DNA of 64,000 nt from Hermatobates lingyangjiaoensis (taxonomy: Eukaryota; Arthropoda; Insecta; Hemiptera; Hermatobatidae): positions 1 to 64,000 of the forward strand of contig JAPFBL010000237.1 in NCBI GenBank assembly GCA_026182355.1, given 5' to 3'. Numbering within the stretch: the first letter of the stretch is position 1; each line of letters opens with the position of its first letter. Of this stretch, positions 1 through 11,917 are shown one piece after another. Under the pieces are notes generated by a model. It made no database searches, had not been told where the DNA came from, and saw nothing but the letters and a program-made list of their open reading frames with translations. The position numbers and the translations under genes were made by a program.

Positions 1-2970
1 TAGCTCTTGGTGGCAGTTACAATATGCCATAAAATGGTAGATAATATCCGAAAATGCAAAAAAAAAAAAATATATTGACTTTATAATTGAGAAGAACATA
101 GATTGGGTTTAGTTTAGGAATATAGTTTACACTTGGGTAAGAAAATGATACTTAAGCTTATAAGTTATTGCACTTGATAGAGTTGAAGATTGCACAATCC
201 CCATTTACTGGCTAATGTTTAAATCTCTTATGAAAATATGATGATTTGTTCATGCGATATACAAAAATGTATAATTTCCGTTTCGACGATCTTGTATTGA
301 TTTATTTTCTACAGGCTAGGACTAAGTGATACTAATAATAACATATTAAAATCTCATTACGGATTCTTAACGGGAACTGCTACCATATTTACATAAAAAG
401 AGGTAAGACAAAAAAAAATAAATGAGTCAATAAGAACCATGATTTATATACAAAAAAAAAAAAACACACCCTATTTTCAAAAGAATATATTTACGTTATG
501 ACGTCACATGACAATTGTCAGATGAAATATGATACACTTTGTGAACAATGAATAATGATATCATAAAAGGAAATACAAACAAAATAAAATACGTACAATA
601 TAGATACTTCAAAAAGAGTTATATAAATCAAATTTAGCACCTTTCAGCTTTTGTATATTTTTTTATATATATATATATATATGTATATTATATATTTTAT
701 AAGATAATTGATAACTTCTCTATTTTGTGCCTTTAATATTGCACAAATTAGACCTAACCAGTTGCACATAACATTTTTTATAATTATAAAATATATTATT
801 ATGTCCAACATTCAATAAATTTTAATCATACATAAGCAAAAATAAATTTCCTTGATCACTATTCTAAGGCCGGAAGTAAAGTAGTAGTTTTGTTTTTAAT
901 TGGTATGTAATTATTTCTATTAATTTATGACTAATAGAATTTCGTTTATACAAAACCACAAAAAAAAAACCAATGCCTAGTAAAACCATAAAAATTAATT
1001 ATTTTTTATAATTAGAATTAAACCATACAGGTAACTATATAGCATATGACAATAAAATGTCAACATTTTTTTACACATTTACAACAAATTTACTAATCTA
1101 CAAATTAATGTCACATTTATTTAATAAAATTAATTTACTACATTCAGGAAGAAGGAAAAATTACATTAACTTATATTTATTTCATTTCAAAATAATTTGT
1201 CATACATCAGCCCGTATATATATTTTATTTTACTATATTTATGACACCAAACTTATGAATTCGTGCTTATTATGCTGAAGGTGTTTTTTTTTTTAAAATG
1301 TTAAATAAAGAATAAATTTCATTAAAACAGGGTTTGTTCAAATACGGTTTAGCTTCCAATTGAAATGTATGCAGCATTGCAGCTAACAGTGCTAACTTCA
1401 TTTATCGTATCTATATTACATAATCAATTGCTCGTGATGAGAGAAAAAAAAAAGCGGGGATTAGGAAAAGGGATTTTTGAAAGGATTAATTAATAAATTA
1501 ATTAACACTGATACATACTGAAGAAAATTAAAATTAACCCGTAATTTTGACATATATCTAATTTATAATACGACTTTTATAGTTTTTATTATTAAAAAAT
1601 TGTGCATGAAGAAAATAGATATCCTTTTTTTTTCCACGGAATGATAAAGAATATAAAGGAGTGTATTTATATTTTATATATATATTATTTAAGTCAAAGA
1701 GAAAAATCTCACATATTCAAGTCGAAAGATATTTTTTTCCTATATAGTAACTTATCCACTTTTTTTTGTAAGAACAGCCCTTTAGTAGTAATCACGTCGA
1801 ACAAGATTTAAATTAAGTAAATATAATTATTTTGTTTTCAATAATAATAATATAATTAGTTTACACCATAAAAATTATTTAAATATAATGCAGGTATATA
1901 TAAATATAGAAACTTTAAAAATTAATAACTGACTTGGACCAATGGGAAATAGCTTAATTTCAGATTAAAATAAATCTTGATTACAAAATTTCTGAATTAC
2001 AATCAATTTTATAAAATCAAAACTTTATCAATTAAAAATACCATCATTTATACGAGTAATATGATTAGTGCAAAAATTAAATCAACTGGTTTAAATTATA
2101 AGTAATCAAAATTAAATTATTCAATAGTTGATAACTAACTTCTAAATTAGATTCATTTCAGTAAAATTAAAAACTTTACCAATTAAAAATATTTCTACCT
2201 AAGCATTTAGATAATAGGATTTATAAAAACAACTTTAATAAAAATTGTAGACTTTAATGACAAAAAATACCGTATTTGAAACTATGCAATGTGCCTGTTT
2301 GCTCTGCACATATATAGTTTTTATATATAAAAGTTTTTATTTGTGGCACATACGTTTCTGAGATATGTTTGTGTGCTGTTTTAATAACCATTTGCTCTAT
2401 TTTTTTTATAAGGTTGAAATAAATTTATTATGTTTAAATATTATTTATTATTTTCTAAATAGTTCACTTTTTAGTTTATCACATCCAGTTAACTCTATTG
2501 ATAAACAATTTACACGTTTAATTTTGATTTTCATATTTTCGTTTTGCAAATTTACCAAATATTTGTTAAAATATTTTCATTTTCGAAAGTGATAATAACT
2601 TATCATATTATATTTCCTTCTTATTTAGTAACAGATTAACATTCGCTAATCTCTTCTCAAAATTTAAGTTGGTAAAACCTTACCTTAAAGAAGAAAAAGT
2701 GTTCATTTTATTTTTCTACCTATAAAATATAAGTAACTCTCCAAAGAGATTTTTAGAAACCTCTGCTTATATTAGAAACCGTTCAGTTCATGACCCAATT
2801 CACAATTATTTTAATAACTGCTGTACTTCATGGACATTACACAATACTATTAAAAGTTAGATTAAGTTAAAATAAAAGATTATTATGCTGTAATAAAAAA
2901 AAAGAATTATTTTCTAGAATTTGTACTGATTATTCAATTATATCGGATTATATGAATAGGAAAATTTGAT
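1..2970. other. AT-rich DNA, nothing recognised
   Basis: Very AT-rich sequence with homopolymer A/T runs and a short (TA)n at about 664-683. The only open frames are short, AT-driven and without recognisable domains. If the minus-strand gene ending at 6120 is real, this lies downstream of it. Confidence 0.6.
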
Positions 2971-3378
2971 ACATTACACAACTAATGTTGCTGAACTCTT
3001 TTAAGGACTGTCTGGTCAATAACTCAACTCTGTTTTCCCACGTTTCGAAAATGTATATTTTCATTATCAAGGCTACATTGTGTATAAAATAGATAATTTA
3101 TTATTAGTATCTTAAAATAATTATTATTATAAAAATGTTTATAATTAACCATACCTTACTCTAAGTGTAGGAGTTTACACTAAATGTAGTGTAAGGTGTG
3201 ATTAATTATTATCATTTCTTCTGTGTTTTAATCCGATGTTTCCTAGTTACTAATGATAAACTATGTATTTCTTTGTAGCTTTGACGATGAAAATATAAAT
3301 TTTCGAAACATCGGAAAACAGATTTCAGTTTTTGACCAAACAGTGCTCAAAGAGTACAGCAACATTAGTTGTATAGAG
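2971..3378. repeat. PLE-type inverted-repeat cassette (family I)
   Basis: The arms at about 2971-3080 and 3271-3378 are imperfect inverted copies of one another. Both carry the same core: a GAAAAT/ATTTTC hairpin followed by GAAAC, preceded by GACGAT or GATAAT. This is the pattern of the other PLE-like cassettes in the window. The right arm is abutted exactly by the hAT relic starting at 3379. Confidence 0.5.
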
Positions 3379-3919
3379 CAGTGCTCCGTAACCGGTGAGC
3401 CACGGCACAGTGGTGTGCCATGAGCCAAATACATTGTATTTGACATTCTACAATTTTTCATCACGTATTTAATACACAATGACAATTTTTCACCGAAGTT
3501 CCACTAGTTGTTTTATGGATTTACGTTAAAAAAGAATATCCTCACATTTCCTACAAAGCAATCTTAATATTACTTCCATTTTCGACGACATATTTATGTG
3601 AGCAAAGTTTTTCAACTCTTGTATTAATTAAAAATGATAAGCGGTCATGCTTAAAACAACTTGACCAAGAACTTCGGGTTGCGTTGTCAAATATTGAGCC
3701 GAATATAAAACTTTTGTGTTCATTGAAACAATCGCAGGTATCATATACATAATATTTCTACGCAATTATTATGATCTTTCAATAAGAAATTTTCAATCGT
3801 TCAAATAAAAAACAAAAATTTATGAATCAATTAACACCATATACTTTAGCTTTTGGTGTGCCGCAGAATTCTAGAAAGAAATTTGGTGCGTCATATGTTA
3901 TAAAGGTTGCGGAGCACTG
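3379..3919 (+). mobile_element. hAT DNA transposon relic, non-autonomous or internally deleted
   Basis: The ends are inverted repeats: CAGTGCTCCGTAACC at the left, and the reverse complement of CAGTGCTCCGCAACC at the right. The flanking octamers GTATAGAG (3371-3378) and GTACAGAG (3920-3927) differ at one base, as expected for an aged 8-bp hAT target duplication. The second inner base block (gtgccacggc-like and gtgtgccgc) is also partly inverted. Inside is the end of a transposase reading frame, listed separately. At 541 bp it is far shorter than an autonomous hAT, so the middle and 5' coding part are gone. Confidence 0.82.
3486..3752 (+). pseudogene. hAT transposase C-terminal dimerisation region (relic)
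   Basis: An open frame running into TAA at 3750-3752 reads through VVLWIYVKKEYPHISYKA, then LLPFSTTYLCEQSFSTL, then RVALSNIEPNIKLLC. This is the conserved C-terminus (hATC dimerisation region) of the hAT group related to vertebrate ZBED5/SCAND3-like proteins, where LLPF.TTYLCE..FS.L and LRVALS.IEP.I..L are signature stretches. There is no start codon and no catalytic region: only the last roughly 85 residues survive. It lies correctly oriented inside TIRs with a target duplication, so it is a transposon remnant and not a host gene. Identification is by motif memory. The family is secure; the nearest relative is not. Confidence 0.85.
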
Positions 3920-6119
3920 GTACAGAGTATTAAAGTTTATACTCGTCCATAATACAAGATTAACGTACGAAAATGTTATGCAATAACTCTTGTACTTTAC
4001 AAGCCCCAGCGTTTACAAAGACGGACCTTTACATAGAGGTTATAAGGGTTTCCCTACTCTCCAGTAAGGATTTTGGAGTAATTTCTTTTTCTTAAATGGC
4101 AACTCATACTTATATTGCAGTAATGTTTATTTCAATATAACTCTATTGAATCAATCTAATTTTAATTAGTTCTTGCTATATTATTAGTTTGGGAGAAGAC
4201 CGAACACCTATTTGAGATTAATAAATAGACATGATTTACCTGCAATTATTAATTACAACAAAATCCATCCATGTTTACATTTTGGCCATTGTTGATTTGC
4301 CAACTCTGGGGCTCTCCCTCTGTTCAAAAACAAAATGAATCTTGTTTACTTTTAAAATAATAAAATATTTTCTTATTTTATAAGATATAAACAAATCAGA
4401 AACATACAATAGGTATAATTATTTTCTTTTTACCATTACTATGCTTCCTTTTCGTAGAGTACTTCAGTTATGGACCACAAACAACAGTAGAACTTCGTTT
4501 TTCTAGATTACTTTATACAGCTACTGAAACTCAATTCTATTTAATTCACCTGTATGGATTGCGCAATACATAGAGTTTTAAATAAATATTTCACATATCA
4601 CATTAACTAGACAAAAAAAAAACATTATTTATTTTTTACGATCAATTAAGGATATAATAATTAACGTTTTTCCCCAAAGGTCCAGATCGTTTTCTCTAAC
4701 TTTCGTCGTAACTGATGAAACATATAAAACATTAATTAGTAAAATGACTAGATCTAGGCAGATGGGAGAGAAACCTGCCAATTACTTCCATCCTCCATTC
4801 AGATAATTACTTCTTCGAATCAATAAATCACTTTAATTGAAGCCACATAGCACTGATTGGGACATTTTCTTTTAACTAGCAACAGTCATTGAAACCTCCG
4901 ATCTCTGTTTACCATCACAACAAACTAACTTTCGATTCAAAAAAAAAAAAAAAAAATGTACTAAAACTTGGAACAAAATTAACATTCTCTGTTATATTAT
5001 ACTTATACTTCCAGTCAGCTAGACATTTAATCCATTGATATTTATTTTAATTTTTATAAACCTAATGTCACTGATTTTTTTTTAAATAAAGTAGTCATCG
5101 AATTTGAAATCTAATTATACACTTCGAAAAAGTGTATAATTTAATCTAAATTAAACAATATCCTGTATTTAGATTTCTATAAGAATTTGTTTTATGTAAT
5201 AGTAATATAGTTTAATTTCAACATAAACTGTTATTTATTTTAATCTTGTTTGGTTGTTGTAGTTTATTTTTTTATTCGAACAAAGTTCAAAATTTTGTAA
5301 TTTTATCAAGAAATATAGACGATCAAACACGGAATTATTTCTTGATAAGAAATAATAGAAATATAAATTTGATATTAAATGAGATATTCACTTCAAGGTT
5401 AAATTTATAGAAGAATGAATTTATTTTATTTTTTTTTTTATAAAGTAAAATATAATCTTTTTAACAGGAAAAGAAAACAGATCTAAAAATATATCTAACT
5501 GAATTTCAAAACAAAATTTTAAAAGAGATAAAAAAAAAATATGAAAATAGAAATTACGAGAGATATTTGATAAATAGCTGGCAGAAAAATAAAACTATTT
5601 GTAAGATTGCAAACATATAACTAAAAAAAGAAAGTATTAACAAGAAACACTTTCTAAGAAAAAAAAAATACTGCTGAATGCATTTAAAATAATTAGACTA
5701 ATAGCTTTCATTGGAAACTCAGTATTTGAGACACTTTAAGTGTCCAATAAGAGTTTCAATCGAGAGTGCCCTACGTTTTTTATCATTCTTTTACAGAATT
5801 ATTTTCATTCATAATATCATGCTACTAGGACTTTGAAATTTTTGTTTACTTTTAATATTTGACATGTAATTCTATGGATTAGCTGAAGCAATCAATGTAA
5901 ACAGAGACAAAACAACCGATATATCAGAGAAAAATTGACATTCATAATTGCTTTCTTTCTTTAGTTTTAATTTTCAATATATTGAAGTGAGATTAGATTT
6001 TTTTTTATAGACTGGTTATAGATGGGTGCTGATGCTGAAGTGTTTGATGCTGAACTGTTTGATGCTATGGAGAAAGGAGGGTAGAGAAGTAAGACAGATG
6101 GATGATATGATTAGAGAGT
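3920..6119. other. AT-rich DNA; 3' flank or UTR of the minus-strand gene
   Basis: No repeat family or coding sequence recognised. The part adjoining 6120 should be 3'UTR of the minus-strand terminal exon. TTTATT (AATAAA on the minus strand) occurs near 5418 and 5246, but nothing shows which site, if any, is used. An A16 run lies near 4940. Confidence 0.45.
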
Positions 6120-6233
6120 CTATTTGTGGTCATCGCTCTTGGAGGAAGGAGGTTGTTGGGACACGGGCTCTGCCACAAGGGCGGGCGTTGGGTCGTCCAT
6201 GAACAAAGGGTTTTTCACTTCCATTTCTCCCGT
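6120..6233 (-). CDS. Terminal coding exon of an unidentified gene (minus strand)
   Basis: On the minus strand a tttcag acceptor (AG at 6235-6234) opens a frame of 37 codons closed by TAG at 6122-6120. It reads TGEMEVKNPLF, then MDDPTPALVAEPVSQQPP, then SSKSDDHK. The segment is clearly more GC-rich than its surroundings, and its codon choice is not that of AT-rich noise. It starts in phase 0, which matches the phase-0 donor of the exon at 50065-50152, so I take them as neighbouring exons. The content suggests a hydrophilic protein C-terminus: an NPLF motif of the NPxF/Y type used in sorting or PTB-domain binding, then a Pro-rich stretch and a charged end. No signal, membrane segment or enzyme domain is in view. 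I do not recognise the protein. A single-pass membrane protein's cytoplasmic tail is a guess. Confidence 0.72.
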   Translation of the reverse strand, partial: TGEMEVKNPLFMDDPTPALVAEPVSQQPPSSKSDDHK

Positions 6234-6289
6234 CTGAAACAAATAGAAAAAAAAATGTTTCGGTTATTTGAAATAAGAATGAAGTCAGG

Positions 6290-6622
6290 TAGGTTAGGTT
6301 AGGTTAGGTTGCAGTGGCAGTTCCACAAGGGAACACACGTAGGCCGAGCATTGGCCCTTTGTGATACCACACAATGAAGATTGATTCTACATTGGGAGTC
6401 CTACATTTTGCCTAACTCAAGTATATTTAGAGTAGGGATCTTTAACGAGTACCTGACATCGTACAGGCTCGGGACCGACAGTTTAACGTCCTTCTCTGAG
6501 GGACGACGTGCTCAGATTTATTCACCTCCCGCGTGAATAAATCGATGGCCAGGTGGGTATCGAACCCCAGTCCTATCAGTTCAGAGGCGAGCACTTAATC
6601 ACTGAGCTAGCCTGGCCCCCCC
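6290..6622 (-). mobile_element. tRNA-derived SINE, full length, (TTAGG)n-tailed
   Basis: Read on the minus strand: a tRNA-like head with A box (TAGCTCAGTG) and B box (GGTTCGATACCC), then the common SINE body (gaataaatctgagcacgtcg; ggtactcgttaaagatc; taggcaaaatgtaggactcc), then gtgccactgcaacc followed by CCTAA repeats. On the plus strand the tail shows as four GGTTA units at 6291-6314. It sits 57 bp inside the intron from the terminal exon. Confidence 0.85.
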
Positions 6623-7314
6623 ATGAAGTCGCCTCTGGACTGGTGGTTCTGGGGTTTCATTCAGTAGAATTGCAACCAGGGCTGTCATATGATTTACGCC
6701 CCCCAAAATTCCAGAAAGTTTATTTATTTCTGTATTTATTTCAAAATCCCAAAATATTTATTTTCATTGAATTACAATCAAGGATTTAATTTTAGACTGC
6801 TGTTATTAGTCCCAGACTTACATCTTATTACAGTACTCGTATAAATATACAGTCGCCATCAAACGAAAGATTTTTCAAATCGAGATTTTGACAAATCAAA
6901 ATTAATTTACATTACATTACATTAAAGTACGCTTTAATGTAATATATTTTATAACAAAAATAAAAACATTCAAATCATAAAAAAAATTATAAATTTAATT
7001 AGCTGGCTATGCAAACAAATATAATAAACTTTCAACCACTTTAAAAAAACAGTTTTGAAAAATTTAAAATAAACATATTTTTAATTTGCATATATACCGT
7101 TAAAAAAATCCATTTAAAAAGAGTATAACACAGATAAAACATAAAAACAATTATGACCTTAAATACTCATTTTGGTACAAAATTTCAATTTTTCGGTTAC
7201 TTTTTTATGATTCTGATTTTATTCTATTTTAAAATGCCACCCCCTGGTACGTGACCAGGCCCCTCACAATCACTGGGTTCATTAACCTCTTTGGCCTTCG
7301 CTTTATAAACGCGG
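6623..7314. other. AT-rich intronic DNA with a small dispersed repeat
   Basis: No gene recognised. Positions about 6985-7052 resemble 63936-64000 (both contain ctggcta, acaaatataataaac and ttcaa), so an undefined dispersed repeat is present. A small ATTAAAG/CTTTAAT palindrome lies at about 6910-6935. Confidence 0.4.
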
Positions 7315-7395
7315 TCGAGGTGTACAAATGAGCACATTTGTCCCCAGTCTGTAAGATATCAGGTACTCGTTAAAGATCTCTACTCTTAAAATATA

Positions 7396-7511
7396 TTCAT
7401 GCATTTTTTCATTACCACAGAGGTTAGTATCATTAATATTAAAATTATAGTAATCCGTCTTACCTCGTACCTTGCTGCTGAAGTTCTTAGACGGATTACT
7501 ATAATTTTAAT
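7396..7511. mobile_element. 116-bp inverted-repeat insertion (family J) in the SINE
   Basis: It is flanked by an 11-bp direct duplication (CTTAAAATATA at 7385-7395 and 7512-7522) and interrupts the SINE. It contains an inverted pair around ATTATAGTAATCCGTCT and the phrases cagaggttagtat and cttacctcgta, shared with the cassettes at 20731 and 16593. Confidence 0.55.
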
Positions 7512-7598
7512 CTTAAAATATACTTCAGTTAGGCAAAATTTAGGGCTCCCAATGTAGAATCAATCACCACTGTGCGATATCACAAAAGTCTAATGTTC

Positions 7599-8157
7599 TA
7601 CCGTCTTTTTCCGAAAATAAGACCCTGTCCTACTTTATTTTTAGGTCTAAAATCCGTGCTAGGGCTTATTCTCGGGGGAGGGCTTCAAGTACATTAAGTA
7701 GATTTACATATTTTTGTTTTATATTTATTTTCAAAAAGAAATTTAAATTTATTCCATTACAGTCATCTTCTGGAACATCGTCATAAATTATCAAAATTTT
7801 GAATTCCATTCTGATGTTCCTCCAAATCTATTTCCTGTAAAATCATTGGTCTGAATCTCTCATATCTTGCAATATAGCTAAGGTTAAATTAATACTTCTT
7901 CTCTAAGTAGCCTTCTTGAAACGAACTTCAGAGGTAAACAAGGAATTTCTTGGAATATTTTTTCCCAAAGAATTCTCTGAAATATTACGACAGCTAGAGA
8001 TACCTACTACATTCAACAGCAATTTTATAACGAATTACATTTTTCACATTATCTTAATTAGGGCCTATTTTCAGGAGAGGTCTTATAGTCCAAAACGTCC
8101 TGTAAATAACGCTAGGACTTATTTTCGGGGATGTCTTATTTTTGGAAAAAGACGGTA
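7599..8157. mobile_element. DNA transposon MITE with TACCGTC termini in the SINE
   Basis: Terminal inverted repeats of about 25 bp: TACCGTCTTTTTCCGAAAA at the left, and the inverse of TACCGTCTTTTTCCAAAAA at the right. The subterminal phrase (aataagac; gggcttattctcgggg) recurs inverted on the other side. Ends fall on TA, compatible with a TA target duplication. The 559-bp interior has no intact transposase: the 94-codon frame at 7916-8200 has no recognisable domain and runs out into the SINE. Confidence 0.65.
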
Positions 8158-8215
8158 TGTCCTATGTGTGTTCTCTTATGGGACTGCCATTGAAACCTAA
8201 ACTAACCTTGAAACA

Positions 8216-9165
8216 AAAAGTGAAATAATCACTCAAAAATTGTACATGGATAACAAAAATCAAATATACTACATGTTATCATATGAACAGAAAAACGAGA
8301 AAGATAATTAAGTTTCGATTGGTAATGTAATGAATAATATTACATTATTAAGTCACACACATCGAATAATATTCTATGACGCATTCACCAAAAATTACTA
8401 GCGTGTGTTCCCGACGGTAGAGTCAACTAGTTTTATTGTGTTTATTTCTGCATATATAGAGGTTAGAACTTTCCTGTATCAGTAGTAACTAAAAGATAGG
8501 TAAAATTAGAAATTGTAATTAAAATTAATGATTAATACCAAATTTATAAATTAAATAACAACTAGATAAATAAGTATTACAATTGCGGTTTTACAACTAT
8601 AATAAATACTGGTTTAACTTTCTTAAGGTGGTATTCTTTCATCCGGTAAAACTTATACTTCGGAATAATTTTTGTTTGTAATGTAACTTGAAGTTACAGC
8701 ATCTGAATGCATCTGTGCTGGGTTCCCAAGCCGTGATAATTGTGCAAGTGTACGTACCATTATATATATTACTGTTTAATTTTCTCCTTCCTGTAGTTAC
8801 TTTCTTTACCTTTAATTTTTTTGAATTTCATCATTTTCGTAAATCTGTAGTTTTACTGCATATCTTGCTCACTCTTAATTATTGCTTTGTTTTTCCTTGT
8901 CTTATTTTATATTTCGTTACTTCCACGTGAGCATTATTGTTGCACAGGTACAGATACACTACTGTAACTATTTCGTTATAATATATAATTCTATAATACT
9001 ACTGGTTATGATGTATTCTAGATTATTTTTTTTACAGTTTATCTGCTTGTCTAGTTGTAGAATATATCAATAAATATTCCTTAAACGTATTTTTCTATAT
9101 ACATTGTAGGTATATTCTCATGTAACACAACTATCATATATCAAAACAATGTTACAGCTACACTT
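8216..9165. other. AT-rich DNA, nothing recognised
   Basis: No repeat family, exon or RNA signal identified; short AT-rich open frames only. Confidence 0.5.
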
Positions 9166-9830
9166 AAATAGCATATGCAGAATGCACAGTACACTTGTAC
9201 AGCATAATGCAGAGTGCACAGTACACATGCACAGCATAATTCAGGGTGCACTGTACACTTGTATAGCATAATGCGGGGTATACAGTACACTTATACAGCA
9301 TAATGCAGAGTGTACAGTACACTTGTACATCATAATGCAGAGTGCACAGTACACTTGTACAGCATAATGCAGAGTGCACAGTACACTTGTACAGCATAAT
9401 GCAGAGTGCACAGTACACTTGTACAGCATAATGCAGAGTGTACAGTACACTTGTACAGCATAATGCAGAGTGCACAGTACACTTGTACAGCATAATGCAG
9501 AGTGTACAGTACACTTGTACAGCATAATGCAGAATGCACAGTACACTTGTACAGCATAATGCAGAGTGCACAGTACACATGCACAGCATAATTCAGGGTG
9601 CACTGTACACTTGTATAGCATAATGCGGGGTATACAGTACACTTATACAGCATAATGCAGAGTGCACAGTACACTTGCACAGCATAATGCAGAGTGCACA
9701 GTACACTTGCACAGCATAATTCAGGGAGCACGGTACAGTTGTATAGCATAATGAGGGGTACACAGTACACTTATACAGATAATGCAGGGTGTACAGAACA
9801 CTTGTCCAGTACATATATATATAGTGGGTG
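9166..9830. repeat. 32-bp minisatellite with 352-bp higher-order period
   Basis: About 20 tandem copies of a 32-bp unit (core gcacagtacacttgtacag, then cataatgcagagt). A variant block (acacatgcacagcataattc, then gcggggtatacag) recurs at 9223 and 9575, a spacing of 352 bp or 11 units, so the array has a higher-order period. The overlapping Cys/Leu-rich minus-strand frames here are products of the repeat and not genes. The unit is rich in small palindromes such as GTACACTTGTAC. Confidence 0.93.
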
Positions 9831-10471
9831 TTTTGTGGACCACCAATGGTTGGGAATTTTAAATGGTCGGGCAAGTATAAGGTCCAGTGGTTGCCGGATT
9901 AGGACGGTTCAACCTGTAATAAAGTATTACAAAAGATCAAAACATAAATAATATGATTCAATATATCATACGCAATTATAGTATTACTAAAATGATAAAA
10001 CTGTGAAAATAAAAAAAAAAGTTATTCAAAACGTTGATTTCAATCAAAAAAATGATTAATACACTAATAAATTGTCTTTGGGCCCAGGTTTTGCTCCACA
10101 ATGTGTACACTTGTAGTTATTATTAATAGCTAAATAATAATAAAAAATATAACTAATAATACTCTTTTTTTGTCAAAAGTTTTTCATTGAGACTGATATA
10201 TAAAAAAGAAGAAGAATTTTCGAAGGGAATTCAGGAGATAACACGGTATGACTGGCACGAAAGTAAATGTTTTCCGAGGACGACGTTTACTGTTCTCCAT
10301 TGTGTTTTTCAGGTTACTGAACTTCGTATAATTCTCCCCCTGTTCCTAAATAAAGAATTCTGTGTATTTCGCTCTCAATTGAGAAAAATTTTATATATAT
10401 CTGATATATCTTCACTGGGATTATTATTTCGTCGTACAATTTATACATCACTTTTTCACATTACATGCGTT

Positions 10472-10502
<31 letters not shown>

Positions 10503-10554
10503 AATATATAATGTATATATAATATATATTATTATATAACATATAATATCAATA
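9831..10554. other. Unassigned DNA with a (TA)n tract
   Basis: Nothing coding recognised. Positions 9840-9925 are less AT-rich but show no motif I know. (TA)n lies at about 10478-10505. Confidence 0.45.
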
Positions 10555-10785
10555 AGATCAATACTACAAATAAGAAATGGGAAAACAAGATTAAGACTCC
10601 TTATACAAACCGACAATGAACAAGCGGTTCAAAATTCAAGTAACAGAGTACAAACACCTTCGTTAATTTTGGTAACTCTGACGAAGACGCTTGTTACGGT
10701 TGAAAGACCTCTATTCTTGTTTTCCACGATTCTCAAAATTGTGGTTTGATTGTTATCTTCACGTGTTTATGTAAATCTTATTTAT
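10555..10785. repeat. PLE terminal-repeat hairpin, family A
   Basis: Degenerate inverted pair. The right arm contains CTCTGACGAAGACGCTTG, then TTACGGTTGAAAGA and the outer phrase tgtggtttgattg. (TA)n lies on both sides (about 10480-10505 and 10790-10822). It matches the terminal repeats of the PLE copies at 31934 and 36103 but has no ORF. Confidence 0.65.
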
Positions 10786-10788
10786 AAC

Positions 10789-10822
<34 letters not shown>

Positions 10823-10839
10823 CTTCACTTAATTAAACA

Positions 10840-11090
10840 ATAATACATCCAAACTGGACACAATAGGATGTTCAAAATTCAAGAAGAGTAACACACAGAG
10901 TAAAGGAAAAAACTTACAGACTACAAATTTTCGGGTAAATCCATCTTCAGGAGTTAATGGATTACATCTACAACGTGCTTGGTCTCCTTAATCATCTTTT
11001 CTCCTCATTAGAGGATTTACCCGATACTTGTAGTCTGCCTAAGTGCTGTTTCGCTTATCTGCTGTGTTACTCTTCTTGAACAATTATGAA
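10840..11090. repeat. PLE-type inverted cassette, family F
   Basis: Inverted arms: cacacagagtaaaggaaaa, then acagactacaaattttcggg on one side, and acccgatacttgtagtctgc on the other. The centre is ccatcttcaggagttaatgg and a ttttctcctcattag block. Same family as 19406, 33300 and 39935. Confidence 0.55.
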
Positions 11091-11169
11091 TACTCGTAAA
11101 AATATTATATATATTATATTTTAATAAATTATTAAATATTTTGAATATAATATACATTGAACGTAGTAT

Positions 11170-11380
11170 TTTCCAAAATCACAATAAGAAATGAGAAAAG
11201 GACATAAGATATTTCAGTCGTAACAAGCGATCTTCGTCAGAGTCAAATCCGAACTGTCAGGGTTTCAATTGGGATTTGACTCTGACGATGATAGTTCGTT
11301 ATCCTTGAAAGATCTACGTCTTTTTTCTCATTTCGTATTGTGGTTTCGATGTTGATTGTTATCTCACGTTGCCCATCACA
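11170..11380. repeat. PLE terminal-repeat hairpin, family A
   Basis: Arms carry aacaagcgatcttcgtcaga and tctgacgatgatagttcgtt, with the outer phrases cacaataagaaatgagaaa and ttctcatttcgtattgtgg. Closely matches the cassette at 14106. The outer end has gattgttatctcacg. Confidence 0.7.
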
Positions 11381-11725
11381 GAGGACACCTGATTCGGCAT
11401 ATCGTGGCCACTGGTGACTCTTGCCTAGCAACCAGATTAGAAATTCTCTAAACAGAATATTTCATATCTTTTATGAATTTCGTTAATAACATTGATTTAA
11501 ATATTTTTGGAAGTTTAATTATAAGATTTGGAAGTTAATAACTATTTCCATTTCTTATTATTTTTAAGTCAATATGTTAATATTTAAGTAAATTTAATGT
11601 ATAATCTAACAATTTGTTTTAGTTTATGTAATAGAATATTATAGCATATTATACCCAGTGTGACGCATTTGTTGTATATTAATTAATAAATTGCCAACCA
11701 GCAGAGGTACTACTGGGCAGAAACA
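11381..11725. other. AT-rich DNA, nothing recognised
   Basis: Short stretch between repeat cassettes; no gene or known motif. Confidence 0.5.
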
Positions 11726-11727
11726 CA

Positions 11728-11783
<56 letters not shown>

Positions 11784-11862
11784 TCACTCACTCACTCACT
11801 CACTCACTCACTCACTCACTCACTCACTCACTCACTCACTCACTCACTCACTCACTCACACA
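11726..11862. repeat. Compound (CA)n-(CACT)n microsatellite
   Basis: (CA)n of about 50 bp passes directly into (CACT/TCAC)n of about 80 bp. It generates the His-Thr and Ser-Leu-Thr-His open frame, which is not a gene. Confidence 0.98.
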
Positions 11863-11917
11863 CGTATCATATGAAAGACAAAATGAGAGAATGAGTGAAC
11901 AGTGCATATTACTCATA

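Larger units (their letters stand above)
7315..8215 (+). mobile_element. tRNA-derived SINE, degraded and twice interrupted
   Basis: SINE body pieces lie at about 7315-7395, 7512-7598 and 8158-8215, in order on the plus strand (caggtactcgttaaagatc; gttaggcaaaatttaggg; gggactgccattg plus degenerate CCTAA). The gaps are filled by the two insertions listed at 7396-7511 and 7599-8157. The head is degenerate or missing. Confidence 0.7.

Noticed and set aside
6291..6314. Interstitial telomere (TTAGG)n tract
   Set aside because: It is the tail of a minus-strand SINE, not an independent telomeric insertion.
9166..9830. CRISPR array (short repeats at regular spacing)
   Set aside because: Units are contiguous without unique spacers, there are no cas genes, and the DNA is eukaryotic.
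9164..9874. Overlapping Cys/Leu/His frames of 93-146 codons on the minus strand
   Set aside because: Produced by the 32-bp minisatellite; the same peptide repeats appear in all three frames.
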